Source: an uncultured Lachnospiraceae bacterium
GTDB lineage: Bacteria > Bacillota > Clostridia > Lachnospirales > Lachnospiraceae
Assembly (NCBI GenBank): GCA_934418125.1
Contig: CAKRWT010000037.1
Coordinates: 1-24,624 of the forward strand
Length of the DNA stretch: 24,624 nt
Direction of reading: 5' to 3'
Below the pieces are notes generated by a model. The model did not search any database, had not been told where the DNA came from, and saw only the letters and a program-made list of their open reading frames with translations. This document shows positions 7,524 to 15,886 of this stretch, piece by piece; position 1 is the first letter of the stretch, and each line of letters opens with the position of its first letter. Both the position numbers and the translations under genes were made by a program.

Positions 7524-8720
7524 ATGAAATCATTTCTAATTTTGGAAGATGGTACTGTATTTGAAGGAATTCATATCGGTGCGCAGAAAGAAGTTATCAG
7601 CGAAATCGTTTTTAATACTTCTATGGCAGGATACCTGGAAGTGTTGACAGACCCCTCCTATGCGGGTCAGGCGGTATGTATGACATACCCATTGATTGGT
7701 AATTACGGAGTGTGCAAGGAGGATATGGAGTCTAAACAGATATGGCCCGATGGCTTTATCGTAAGGGAACTGAGTAGAATACCAAGTAACTTCCGGTGTG
7801 ATATTACTATCCAGCAGTTCTTAGAAGAGAGCGGTGTGCCTGGTATTGCAGGCATTGATACCAGAGCATTGACCAGAATCCTAAGGGATGAGGGAACCAT
7901 GAATGGTATGATTACCACCAATGAAAATTATAAACTAGATGAAATTCTTCCAAAATTAAAAGCATATACAACCGGCAAAGTTGTGGAAAAAGTGACTTGT
8001 GAAAAGAAATATACACTGGCAGGAACCAGGGAACTTTCCGAAAATGGACCTATTTCCGGCAGTTCTGTTTTTAAGGCAGCCGATTATGCGGCAGGGATTC
8101 GTGAGAAGAAACCAAGCCTGGTAAAAGAATTAAATGGTAAGGGATTAAAGGTTGCCCTGTTAGATATGGGAGCCAAAGACAATATAGCCAAATCCCTGGC
8201 AGCAAGGGGCTGTGACGTGACCATATATCCGGCGCTGACAAGCGCGCAGGAGATTATGGAGGATGCACCGGACGGCATTATGTTAAGTAATGGACCTGGC
8301 GACCCGAAGGAATGTGAGAGCATTATTGCAGAAATCAAGAAGCTGTATGATACAGATATCCCGATTTTTGCTATCTGCCTGGGGCATCAGCTGATGGCAC
8401 TTGCCACCGGAGCAGATACCTATAAGTTAAAATACGGACATCGTGGCGGAAACCATCCGGTAAAGGATTTGGAGACCGGAAGAGTTTATATTTCTTCCCA
8501 GAACCACGGCTATGTAGTAGATACCGATGCGTTAGACCCTAAGGTTGCCACACCGGCGTTTGTAAACGTCAATGATGGAACCAATGAGGGACTTGCCTAT
8601 ACGGGCAAGAATATCTTTACGGTACAGTTCCATCCGGAAGCCTGTGCAGGTCCGCAGGATTCCAGTTACCTGTTTGACCGTTTTATCAACATGATGTTAT
8701 CCGAAAAGGAGGGAAACTAA
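7524..8720 (+). CDS. carA: Carbamoyl phosphate synthase small chain
   Basis: CarA is the glutaminase subunit that hydrolyses glutamine and channels ammonia to CarB for carbamoyl phosphate, feeding arginine and pyrimidine synthesis. The N-terminal CarA-specific domain (from FLILEDGTVFEG to about residue 180) is followed by a class I glutamine amidotransferase domain. The nucleophile is Cys285 (CLGHQ), and the catalytic His370 and Glu372 lie in QFHPEA. I start it at 7524, 11 codons after an in-frame ATG at 7491, because GAAAGGA stands 11 bases before 7524 and the promoter start point is too close to 7491. Length is then 398 residues. One base separates its stop from carB, so the two are cotranscribed and translation is coupled. 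Confidence 0.96.
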   Translation: MKSFLILEDGTVFEGIHIGAQKEVISEIVFNTSMAGYLEVLTDPSYAGQAVCMTYPLIGNYGVCKEDMESKQIWPDGFIVRELSRIPSNFRCDITIQQFLEESGVPGIAGIDTRALTRILRDEGTMNGMITTNENYKLDEILPKLKAYTTGKVVEKVTCEKKYTLAGTRELSENGPISGSSVFKAADYAAGIREKKPSLVKELNGKGLKVALLDMGAKDNIAKSLAARGCDVTIYPALTSAQEIMEDAPDGIMLSNGPGDPKECESIIAEIKKLYDTDIPIFAICLGHQLMALATGADTYKLKYGHRGGNHPVKDLETGRVYISSQNHGYVVDTDALDPKVATPAFVNVNDGTNEGLAYTGKNIFTVQFHPEACAGPQDSSYLFDRFINMMLSEKEGN

Positions 8721-8721
8721 T

Positions 8722-11700
8722 ATGCCTAAGAATCCGAATGTAAAAAGAGTATTGGTAATTGGTTCCGGTCCTATTGTTATCGGACAGGCAGCAGAATTTG
8801 ACTATGCCGGTACCCAGGCATGCCGTTCCCTGAAAGAAGAGGGAATGGAGGTTATTCTGGTAAACTCGAATCCGGCAACTATTATGACAGACGGCGATAT
8901 TGCGGATAAAGTATATATCGAGCCGCTGACAACCAAAGTATTAGAGCAGATTATTATCAAAGAAAAACCGGACTCCCTGCTTCCTAACATGGGTGGTCAG
9001 GCTGGTCTGAACCTGGGTATGGAACTGGATGAATCCGGATTTCTCGCCGAGCATGGAGTAACCTTGCTGGGAACTACCGCAAAGACCATCCGGAAAGCAG
9101 AAGACCGTCTGGAATTCAAAGAAACCATGGAGAAAATTGGCGAGCCCTGTGCACCATCCTTAGTCGTAGAGAATATTGAGGATGGAGTGGAATTTGCCGC
9201 TAAGATTGGCTATCCGGTTGTACTTCGTCCGGCATATACCCTGGGTGGTTCCGGTGGTGGTATCGCCCATAACCAGGTAGAATTGGAAGAAATTCTGGCA
9301 AACGGACTTCGTCTTTCCCGTGTGGGACAGGTACTGGTAGAGCGTTGCATTGCAGGCTGGAAAGAAATCGAGTATGAGGTAATGCGTGATGGAGCCGGAA
9401 ACTGTATTACCGTGTGTAATATGGAAAATATTGACCCGGTTGGTGTGCATACCGGTGACAGTATTGTAGTGGCACCTTCCCAGACACTGAGCGATAAGGA
9501 ATACCAGATGTTAAGAAGCTCTGCCTTAAATATCATCAATGAGCTTGGTATTACCGGTGGATGTAACGTACAGTTCGCACTGCATCCGACCAGTTTTGAA
9601 TATTGTGTTATCGAAGTAAATCCCCGTGTAAGCCGTTCTTCCGCACTGGCATCCAAGGCAACAGGTTATCCGATTGCCAAGGTAGCAGCCAAGATTGCGC
9701 TGGGTTACACCCTGGATGAGATTAAGAATGCCATTACCGGCAAGACTTATGCCAGCTTTGAGCCTACACTGGATTACTGCGTTGTCAAGATTCCGCGACT
9801 TCCGTTTGATAAGTTCATTACGGCAAAACGTACCCTGACAACCCAGATGAAGGCAACCGGTGAAGTTATGAGTATCGGTAATAACTTTGAAGGTGCCCTG
9901 ATGAAAGCAATCCGTTCCCTGGAGCAGCATGTAGACTGCCTGCGCAGCTATGATTTTACCGCTCTTAATAAAGAGGAACTGATTGAACGCATGAAGATTG
10001 TGGACGACCAGAGAATCTACATTATCGCGGAGGCAATCCGGAAAGGGGTTGACTACGATACCATTCATGAAGTGACGATGGTAGACCACTGGTTTATTGA
10101 TAAGCTTGCTATTTTAACAGAGATGGAGGCAGCTTTGGAAAAAGGACCTCTGACGGTAGAACTGTTAAAAGAGGCAAAGAGAATTGAGTTCCCGGATAAT
10201 GTTATTGCAAGACTGACCGGCAAGACCGAAGAAGAAATCAAGAAGATGCGTTACGACAATGGTATCGTGGCTGCCTTTAAGATGGTTGATACCTGTGCCG
10301 CCGAGTTTGAGGCAAGTACACCATATTACTATTCCGTATTTGGTTCCCAGACAGAGGTAACAGAGTCCCATCCGAAGAAGAAAGTACTGGTTTTAGGCTC
10401 CGGACCTATCCGTATCGGTCAGGGTATTGAATTTGACTACTGTTCAGTTCATGCAACCTGGGCGTTTGCAAGAGAAGGATATGAGACGATTATCGTCAAC
10501 AACAATCCGGAAACAGTAAGTACAGACTTTGATATTGCGGATAAGCTGTATTTTGAGCCACTGACACCGGAAGATGTGGAGAATATTGTAAATGTAGAGA
10601 AACCGGACGGCGCGGTAGTACAGTTCGGCGGACAGACTGCTATTAAGCTGACCGAAAGCCTTATGAAGATGGGTGTGCCGATACTTGGCACCAAGGCAGA
10701 GGATGTAGATGCGGCAGAGGACAGAGAACTCTTTGATAAGATTCTGGAAGAAACCCAGATACCAAGGGCGGCAGGCGGAACCGTATATACCGCAGAGGAA
10801 GCCAAAGAAGTAGCCAACCGGTTAGGTTATCCGGTGCTGGTACGTCCTTCCTATGTTCTGGGCGGACAGGGTATGCAGATTGCCTTTTCCGATGAAGAAA
10901 TCGAGGAATTCATGGCAGTTATCAACCGCTATGAGCAGGACCACCCGATTCTGGTAGATAAGTATTTACAGGGAAAAGAGTTAGAGGTAGATGCGGTATG
11001 TGACGGAACGGATATCCTGATTCCGGGTATCATGGAGCATATCGAGAGAACCGGTGTCCATTCCGGAGACAGTATCTCCGTTTATCCGGCACCAACGGTC
11101 AGCGAGAAAGTAAAAGAGACGATTGCAGAATACTCCAGAAGACTGGCAAAGGCACTGCACGTTATCGGACTGATTAACATTCAGTTTATTGCAGTAGGCG
11201 AAGAGGTATATGTTATCGAGGTAAATCCACGTTCTTCCCGTACCGTTCCTTATATCAGTAAGGTAACCGGTATCCCGATTGTGGATTTGGCAACCGAGGT
11301 AATTATCGGTAAGAAGATTCGTAACCTTGGCTATGAGCCTGGCTTACAGCCGGCAGCCGATTATTTTGCCATCAAGATGCCGGTATTCTCCTTTGAGAAA
11401 ATCCGTGGGGCAGAAATCAGCTTAGGACCGGAAATGAAGTCAACCGGTGAGTGTCTTGGTATTGCCAAGACCTTTAACGAAGCCCTGTACAAGGCATTCC
11501 TTGGTGCCGGTGTAAATCTGCCGAAATACAAGCAGATAATCATTACCGTAAAAGATGCAGATAAGGGAGAAGCCATTGATATTGCCCGCCGTTTCGAGAA
11601 ACTGGGCTATACCATTTACGCAACCAGAAGTACCGCGGCGGCGTTAAACGATGCCGGGGTAAAAGCGCGTAAGGTCAATAAGATTTCCCAGGAATCCCCT

Positions 11701-11937
11701 ACGGTTATGGACTTAATCCTTGGTCATAAGATTGATTTGGTTATCGATACACCGACCCAGGGACGTGATAAGAGCCGTGATGGTTTCTTAATCAGACGTA
11801 CTGCAATCGAGACAGGTGTAAACTGTATCACTGCGATGGATACGGCAGCAGCACTTGTGACAAGCTTGGAAAATGCAGAGACAGAAGAAGAAATGACGTT
11901 AATCGATATTGCAACGATTGCGAAAAGAGGCAATTAA
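8722..11937 (+). CDS. carB: Carbamoyl phosphate synthase large chain
   Basis: CarB makes carbamoyl phosphate from bicarbonate, ammonia and two ATP in a complex with CarA. At 1071 residues it has the full family length, with the internal duplication plainly visible. Each half begins with a glycine-rich GSGP(I) motif (GSGPIVIGQAAEFDYAG near residue 15 and GSGPIRIGQGIEFDYC near 560), has an ATP-grasp domain, and repeats the VIEVNPR segment. A C-terminal MGS-like allosteric domain (about 930-1071) ends the chain. AAAAGGAGGG precedes the ATG by 6-7 bases. No frameshift or missing domain is seen. Confidence 0.98.
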   Translation: MPKNPNVKRVLVIGSGPIVIGQAAEFDYAGTQACRSLKEEGMEVILVNSNPATIMTDGDIADKVYIEPLTTKVLEQIIIKEKPDSLLPNMGGQAGLNLGMELDESGFLAEHGVTLLGTTAKTIRKAEDRLEFKETMEKIGEPCAPSLVVENIEDGVEFAAKIGYPVVLRPAYTLGGSGGGIAHNQVELEEILANGLRLSRVGQVLVERCIAGWKEIEYEVMRDGAGNCITVCNMENIDPVGVHTGDSIVVAPSQTLSDKEYQMLRSSALNIINELGITGGCNVQFALHPTSFEYCVIEVNPRVSRSSALASKATGYPIAKVAAKIALGYTLDEIKNAITGKTYASFEPTLDYCVVKIPRLPFDKFITAKRTLTTQMKATGEVMSIGNNFEGALMKAIRSLEQHVDCLRSYDFTALNKEELIERMKIVDDQRIYIIAEAIRKGVDYDTIHEVTMVDHWFIDKLAILTEMEAALEKGPLTVELLKEAKRIEFPDNVIARLTGKTEEEIKKMRYDNGIVAAFKMVDTCAAEFEASTPYYYSVFGSQTEVTESHPKKKVLVLGSGPIRIGQGIEFDYCSVHATWAFAREGYETIIVNNNPETVSTDFDIADKLYFEPLTPEDVENIVNVEKPDGAVVQFGGQTAIKLTESLMKMGVPILGTKAEDVDAAEDRELFDKILEETQIPRAAGGTVYTAEEAKEVANRLGYPVLVRPSYVLGGQGMQIAFSDEEIEEFMAVINRYEQDHPILVDKYLQGKELEVDAVCDGTDILIPGIMEHIERTGVHSGDSISVYPAPTVSEKVKETIAEYSRRLAKALHVIGLINIQFIAVGEEVYVIEVNPRSSRTVPYISKVTGIPIVDLATEVIIGKKIRNLGYEPGLQPAADYFAIKMPVFSFEKIRGAEISLGPEMKSTGECLGIAKTFNEALYKAFLGAGVNLPKYKQIIITVKDADKGEAIDIARRFEKLGYTIYATRSTAAALNDAGVKARKVNKISQESPTVMDLILGHKIDLVIDTPTQGRDKSRDGFLIRRTAIETGVNCITAMDTAAALVTSLENAETEEEMTLIDIATIAKRGN

Positions 11938-11962
11938 GTAACGGCAGATAACAGGAAATAAG

Positions 11963-12002
11963 AAGGACATGGGCAGGCAGTATCTTTTCCCATGTCCTTT
12001 TG
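11963..12002 (+). terminator. Terminator between carB and queH
   Basis: AAGGACATGGG (11963-11973) pairs with CCCATGTCCTT (11989-11999) over a 15 nt loop and ends in TTTT. The U-tract is short and queH follows by 14 bases, so read-through is likely. Confidence 0.65.
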
Positions 12003-12015
12003 AAATGGAGTAAGG

Positions 12016-12723
12016 ATGAACCAACCAAAACGAAATTACCAGAAAGAACTGGATAAGCTGATAGCGGATGGGCAGATAATGGGAAAGAAGCTTCTGCTCC
12101 ACAGCTGCTGTGCCCCCTGCAGCAGTTACTGCATGGAATATTTGCGGGAGTATTTTGACTTAACCGTGTTCTATTACAATCCAAACATTACCGAAGAAGC
12201 TGAATACCAGAAGCGGGTAGAGGAAGAAAAACGCCTGATTCGGCTGTTTAATGAAGCGTATTCCCAAAGGGAAAAGGACAGCAGACGGGAGAGCCGGATG
12301 CCTGGAACAGACTGGCACCGGATTAAAATCATCGAGGGAGATTATAAGGCTGGATGTTTCTATGATGCGGTAAAAGGGTTGGAACAGTGCAAGGAAGGCG
12401 GGGAACGATGTTTTCGCTGCTATGAACTGCGCCTGCGGGAAAGTGCCAGAGTGGCAAAAGAGCTTTCCTTTGACTATTTTACAACCACTCTTACCATCAG
12501 CCCTTTAAAAAATGCAGACAAGCTCAATGAAATCGGGGAACGGCTGGGACAGGAATATGGAGTTTCCTATCTGCCTTCGGATTTTAAAAAGAAAAATGGC
12601 TATCAAAGGTCCATTGCCCTGTCCAAAGAGTACGGATTGTACCGACAGGATTACTGTGGCTGCATCTATTCTAAAGTGGAAAGAGAGAAACAAAAGGCGG
12701 CGGCAGAGTGCCGGGAAGCTTGA
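12016..12723 (+). CDS. queH: Epoxyqueuosine reductase QueH
   Basis: QueH (DUF208) carries out the last step of queuosine synthesis, reducing epoxyqueuosine to queuosine in the wobble position of certain tRNAs; it is the non-orthologous alternative to QueG. The 235 residues contain HSCCAPC (Cys31, Cys32 and Cys35), YYNPNI, a GERCFRCYELRL segment with a CxxC pair, TTTLTISPLKN, and DYCGC near the end. These cysteines match the metal-cluster and active-site set known for the family. The start follows GGAGTAAGG, with short spacing. It lies between carB and argS. The tail (from KVEREKQK) is weakly conserved and overlaps the argS -35 box. Confidence 0.92.
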   Translation: MNQPKRNYQKELDKLIADGQIMGKKLLLHSCCAPCSSYCMEYLREYFDLTVFYYNPNITEEAEYQKRVEEEKRLIRLFNEAYSQREKDSRRESRMPGTDWHRIKIIEGDYKAGCFYDAVKGLEQCKEGGERCFRCYELRLRESARVAKELSFDYFTTTLTISPLKNADKLNEIGERLGQEYGVSYLPSDFKKKNGYQRSIALSKEYGLYRQDYCGCIYSKVEREKQKAAAECREA

Positions 12724-12747
12724 CTTTTAGCCAAACTTAGGTACAAT
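12720..12747 (+). promoter_or_regulatory. Promoter of argS
   Basis: TTGACT (12720-12725) and TACAAT (12742-12747) are 16 bases apart. The -35 box overlaps the queH stop codon. A start point near 12754 makes the in-frame TTG at 12757 unlikely as the argS start. Confidence 0.7.
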
Positions 12748-12795
12748 GGAAACAGATTGTTGTTAATGAAAATGTGTGAGAAAGGCAATAGAAAA

Positions 12796-14577
12796 ATGCA
12801 GAAAATATTAGATACGATTACAGAAAAGATGATGGAAGCCTTTGCAGCAGCCGGTTATGAAAAAACACTGGGTAAGGTAACCTTATCCAACAGACCCGAC
12901 CTTTGCGAATTTCAGTGCAATGGTGCCATGGCAGGGGCAAAGCAGTATCATAAAGCACCACTTATGATTGCCCAGGATGTGGCTGCGCAGTTACAGGACA
13001 GCGACATTTTCCGTGAAGTAAATGCAGTGGCTCCCGGATTTTTGAATTTAAAGATAAAAGAAAGCTTTCTGGCAGGCTATATGAATGCTATGGAGCAGTC
13101 GGAAAAATTCGGCTTAAACATGCCGGAACACCCGAAAAAGATGATTATCGACTACGGCGGACCCAATGTAGCAAAGCCCCTTCATGTAGGACATCTGCGT
13201 TCTGCTATCATCGGTGAGAGTATCAAGAGAATCTGCCGCTATGCCGGACATGATATTATCGGTGATATCCATTTGGGAGACTGGGGACTTCAGATGGGAC
13301 TGATTATCACAGAACTGAAGTTACGTCAGCCGGATTTGGTTTATTTTGACGAAAGCTATACCGGGGAGTATCCGGCAGAGGCACCTTTTACCATCTCCGA
13401 ACTGGAAGAAATCTATCCAACAGCCAGCGCAAAATCCAAAGAGGATGTGGCATACAAGGCAGCTGCCATGGAGGCAACCTATAAATTACAGAGTGGTGTA
13501 AGGGGATATCGTGCCCTCTGGAATCACATCATTGCCGTATCCGTGTCCGATTTGAAGAAAAATTATGCTAACCTGAACGTAGAATTTGACCTCTGGAAAG
13601 GGGAATCCGATGTTCATGATATGATTCCCGGCATGGTAGAGAAAATGAAGCAGGACGGCTATGCCCATGAGAGCGAAGGAGCCTGGGTCGTAGACGTAAA
13701 AGAAGAAACGGATACGAAGGAAATTCCGCCCTGTATGATTCTGAAATCAGATGGAGCTTCCTTATATAATACAACAGACCTGGCAACCATTCAGGATCGT
13801 ATGGAGACTTATCACCCCGATGAATTGATTTATCTGACCGATAAAAGGCAGGATTTATATTTCGAGCAGGTATTCCGCTGCGCAAGAAAGACCGGTCTGG
13901 TAACACCGGAGACTAAGTTAGTGCATATCGGCTTCGGTACGATGAACGGCAAAGACGGCAAGCCTTTTAAGACAAGAGAAGGCGGTGTTATGCGTCTGGA
14001 GACCCTGATTCGTGAGATTAACGAAGAAATGATTCGTAAGATTCATGAAAACGCTGAAACAAAAGGCTATCAGGTAGAGGATAAAGAGGCAGAGGAAACG
14101 GCGAAAATAGTTGGTCTGGCGGCAATCAAGTACGGCGATTTGTCGAACCAGGCATCCAAAGACTATATTTTTGATATGGAACGGTTTACTTCTTTTGAGG
14201 GAGATACGGGTCCTTATATCCTGTATACCATTGTGCGCATTAAGTCCATCCTTCATAAGTATACTGAGCAGGGCGGCAGCCTGGAGCAGGTATCCATCAA
14301 AGAAGCCGTCAACGATGCAGAAAAGGCATTGATGTTAGAACTGTCCAAATTCCATGGCATGATGGAAGCTTCCTTTGAAGAGCTTGCACCACACAGAATC
14401 TGTGCTTATATCTATGACCTTGCCAATGCGTTCAATCATTTCTATCATGAGACAAAGATTCTGACAGAAGAGGATGAAACAAAGAAGGCAAGCTGGATTG
14501 CGCTGCTGAAACTGACCAGAGAGATTCTGGAAACTTGTATTGATTTATTAGGATTCTCTGCACCGGAAAGAATGTAA
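12796..14577 (+). CDS. argS: Arginyl-tRNA synthetase
   Basis: ArgS attaches arginine to tRNA-Arg in the cytoplasm. It is a class I synthetase: the HIGH signature appears as HVGH in PNVAKPLHVGHLRS, and a KMSKS-like loop is present as GKPFKTREG. An N-terminal Arg-specific domain (about residues 1-100) recognises the tRNA elbow, and the C-terminal alpha-helical DALR anticodon-binding domain starts near residue 475 and ends with GFSAPERM. Starting at 12796 gives 593 residues. The in-frame TTG at 12757 has no ribosome site and falls next to the transcription start, whereas AAAGG precedes 12796. No T-box is seen before it. Confidence 0.96.
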   Translation: MQKILDTITEKMMEAFAAAGYEKTLGKVTLSNRPDLCEFQCNGAMAGAKQYHKAPLMIAQDVAAQLQDSDIFREVNAVAPGFLNLKIKESFLAGYMNAMEQSEKFGLNMPEHPKKMIIDYGGPNVAKPLHVGHLRSAIIGESIKRICRYAGHDIIGDIHLGDWGLQMGLIITELKLRQPDLVYFDESYTGEYPAEAPFTISELEEIYPTASAKSKEDVAYKAAAMEATYKLQSGVRGYRALWNHIIAVSVSDLKKNYANLNVEFDLWKGESDVHDMIPGMVEKMKQDGYAHESEGAWVVDVKEETDTKEIPPCMILKSDGASLYNTTDLATIQDRMETYHPDELIYLTDKRQDLYFEQVFRCARKTGLVTPETKLVHIGFGTMNGKDGKPFKTREGGVMRLETLIREINEEMIRKIHENAETKGYQVEDKEAEETAKIVGLAAIKYGDLSNQASKDYIFDMERFTSFEGDTGPYILYTIVRIKSILHKYTEQGGSLEQVSIKEAVNDAEKALMLELSKFHGMMEASFEELAPHRICAYIYDLANAFNHFYHETKILTEEDETKKASWIALLKLTREILETCIDLLGFSAPERM

Positions 14578-14642
14578 AATAGGCGGCAGGGAATGCCACG
14601 AATAAATAATTACAAAAAAGTGCAAAAAAGTTAAAAAAGCTA

Positions 14643-14672
14643 TTGACAATTATACCTGATAGAGGTTATACT
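14643..14672 (+). promoter_or_regulatory. Promoter of the tRNA pair
   Basis: A perfect TTGACA (14643-14648) is followed after 18 bases by TATACT (14667-14672), about 35 bases before tRNA-Val. It is one of the strongest promoters in the window, as expected for stable RNA genes. Confidence 0.85.
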
Positions 14673-14706
14673 AGCAAAGTCGGTTGCGTCAGTAACCAAA
14701 TGAAAT

Positions 14707-14779
14707 GGGATCTTAGCTCAGCTGGGAGAGCATCTGCCTTACAAGCAGAGGGTCATAGGTTCGAGCCCTATAGGTCCCA
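14707..14779 (+). tRNA. tRNA-Val (anticodon TAC)
   Basis: A complete cloverleaf can be drawn. The acceptor stem is GGGATCT/AGGTCCC (one G-U) and the D stem is GCTC/GAGC. The anticodon stem TCTGC/GCAGA has loop CTTACAA, giving TAC at 14740-14742, and the T arm is ATAGG-TTCGAGC-CCTAT. The discriminator base is A. CCA is not encoded directly after it. Confidence 0.96.
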
Positions 14780-14801
14780 TCCATTTCAAAATTTGCAGTA
14801 T

Positions 14802-14875
14802 GGCGAGATAGCTCAGTTGGCTAGAGCACACGGTTCATACCCGTGGTGTCGAGGGTTCGAATCCCCCTCTCGCTA
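14802..14875 (+). tRNA. tRNA-Met (anticodon CAT), probably elongator
   Basis: The cloverleaf has acceptor GGCGAGA/TCTCGCT with a G1-U72 pair, D stem GCTC/GAGC, anticodon stem CACGG/CCGTG with loop TTCATAC (CAT at 14836-14838), and T stem GAGGG/CCCCT with TTCGAAT loop. The anticodon stem lacks the three consecutive G-C pairs of initiator tRNA, so elongator Met is favoured. A lysidine-modified tRNA-Ile cannot be excluded by eye. CCA is not encoded. Confidence 0.93.
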
Positions 14876-14885
14876 TGAAGAATGA

Positions 14886-14916
14886 GACTCCTGATGATTC
14901 AGGAGTCTTGTTTTTA
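14886..14916 (+). terminator. Terminator of the tRNA transcript
   Basis: GACTCCTGA (14886-14894) and TCAGGAGTC (14899-14907) form a 9 bp perfect stem with a 4 nt loop, followed by TTGTTTTTATT. Confidence 0.9.
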
Positions 14917-14953
14917 TTATATAGTGCCGATAAAGGAAACAGTATAAAATGGC

Positions 14954-14987
14954 TTGACTTAGTAAGTGTGAGGGTATACTACACTTA
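14954..14987 (+). promoter_or_regulatory. Promoter with overlapping operator-like palindrome
   Basis: TTGACT (14954-14959) is followed by TATACT at 15 bases or TACTAC at 17 bases. The 7 bp inverted repeat TAAGTGT (14963-14969) and ACACTTA (14981-14987) covers the spacer and the -10 region. This is where a repressor or a spacer-twisting activator would bind. Confidence 0.5.
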
Positions 14988-14995
14988 TACAAGGA

Positions 14996-15103
14996 ATGCT
15001 GAATATTTTCGAAGTAAGTAGCGTATGCTATTTATATAATTGGGATGCAACTCCTGGTTTCTCCGCTGCGGAGAGTTTAAATATGAGCAGAATTAAAATA
15101 TAG
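14996..15103 (+). other. 35-codon ORF or structured small RNA of an orphan transcription unit
   Basis: An ATG at 14996 opens 35 codons ending in TAG (15101-15103), between a plausible promoter and a strong terminator. AAGGA touches the ATG with no spacing, so translation would be poor. As RNA the segment is well structured: ATGCAACT (15045-15052) pairs with AGTTGCAT (15102-15109), enclosing the hairpin TCTCCG-CTG-CGGAGA (15060-15074). I recognise neither the peptide nor the RNA. A small RNA of about 150 nt is slightly favoured over a peptide gene. Confidence 0.4.
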
Positions 15104-15113
15104 TTGCATGAAT

Positions 15114-15143
15114 AGGCTCTGAAGTGATTCAGAGCCTTTTTTC
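15114..15143 (+). terminator. Terminator of the orphan unit
   Basis: AGGCTCTGAA (15114-15123) pairs perfectly with TTCAGAGCCT (15128-15137) around GTGA, followed by TTTTT. It ends no recognised gene other than the orphan unit starting near 14954. Confidence 0.9.
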
Positions 15144-15290
15144 ATCTCATAGACCCCTATGAAGTGAAAAATATTGATACACACACATGCCAAAGCAGAG
15201 GAAGATAAAAGGAGTTTGATTTGTACAAAGCCGAAGAACTGTATGGACTTTCAACAAAACCCAGACAAAGAAACCGCCACTCATACTTCC

Positions 15291-15794
15291 CTACACTGGT
15301 GGCATAAACAGCCCAATCGCAGGCGGCATATAGCTAAAGACAAGAAAGCACACCGCCAGTGCCAGCACCAGCAGCCGGAACAGCCATTTCAGGGCGAACA
15401 GCCTGCAGGACAAGGTAAGCCGGTATACGAACAGGAAACCAAACAGGACAGACAGCACAAAGGTTGCGATGTCAAAGAACATGAGATTTTTCCCCAGGAT
15501 GCCTGAGTAAGTATAGAACAGAACCGGAATCAGGAAAGTGCCAAGCAGGATACCACCAAGCAAGGCAGAGCCCACACAGGGGTACTCGCCTTTTAACAGT
15601 CTGTTCATAAACAGGGCATAGAGAACCATGGGAAAAAAGTACAGTTTCATGTGTTCCCAGGTGGATTCATTGACCGGGAAGAAAAGTCCCACTATGAAGT
15701 TGTTGCCGGACCACTCGTAGACAAAGTGCCACAGGGTTCCAAGCAAAATAACGAACAGGATTCCAACGATAGTATAAAGATTTAATTTTTTCAT
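15291..15794 (-). CDS. DUF6512 family membrane protein
   Basis: A 167-residue integral membrane protein of unknown function. About five hydrophobic segments are visible: residues 7-27, 50-64, 75-96, 104-123 and 134-155. The family pattern is recognisable in GTLWHFVYEWSGNN, LFFPVNESTWEHMKLYFFP, and a hydrophobic end with YMPPAIGLFMPPV. The ATG has no Shine-Dalgarno sequence. A TATACT box lies only 6 bases before it (15806-15801), so the message may be leaderless. The gene stands downstream of purC on the same strand but is separated from it by a strong terminator. Family membership is from recall of the motif; no reaction is known. Confidence 0.82.
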   Translation of the reverse strand: MKKLNLYTIVGILFVILLGTLWHFVYEWSGNNFIVGLFFPVNESTWEHMKLYFFPMVLYALFMNRLLKGEYPCVGSALLGGILLGTFLIPVLFYTYSGILGKNLMFFDIATFVLSVLFGFLFVYRLTLSCRLFALKWLFRLLVLALAVCFLVFSYMPPAIGLFMPPV

Positions 15795-15800
15795 AAGAAC

Positions 15801-15831
15801 AGTATATGCGGAAAGAAAAGCAGATATGCAA
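15801..15831 (-). promoter_or_regulatory. Candidate promoter of the DUF6512 gene
   Basis: On the minus strand TTGCAT (about 15831-15826) and TATACT (15806-15801) are 19 bases apart, longer than ideal. The -10 box is only 6 bases from the start codon, predicting transcription start at or next to the ATG. Confidence 0.4.
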
Positions 15832-15871
15832 AAAGCCGTTCCCTTCAGTGAGATAGAAGGGAACGGCTTTT
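15831..15871 (-). terminator. Terminator downstream of purC
   Basis: A nearly symmetric hairpin: AAAAGCCGTTCCCTTC (15831-15846) pairs with GAAGGGAACGGCTTTT (15856-15871), giving 16 bp with a 9 nt loop. In the purC direction it ends in UUUU, and it could act on either strand. Confidence 0.92.
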
Positions 15872-15886
15872 ATATGTCTTGGTATT

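Noticed and set aside
12757..12795. Extended argS start at TTG 12757
   Set aside because: It falls beside the predicted transcription start and lacks a ribosome site; ATG 12796 fits the family N-terminus.
15221..15307. 28-codon ORF starting with TTG, with AAAAGGAG upstream
   Set aside because: The ribosome site is good, but the start is TTG, no promoter is seen, and the ORF runs into the 3' end of the convergent DUF6512 gene. Too weak to call.
15174..15506. 110-codon plus-strand ORF
   Set aside because: Most of it is antisense to the DUF6512 gene, its composition is Lys/Gln/His-rich as expected of a shadow, and it has no ribosome site.
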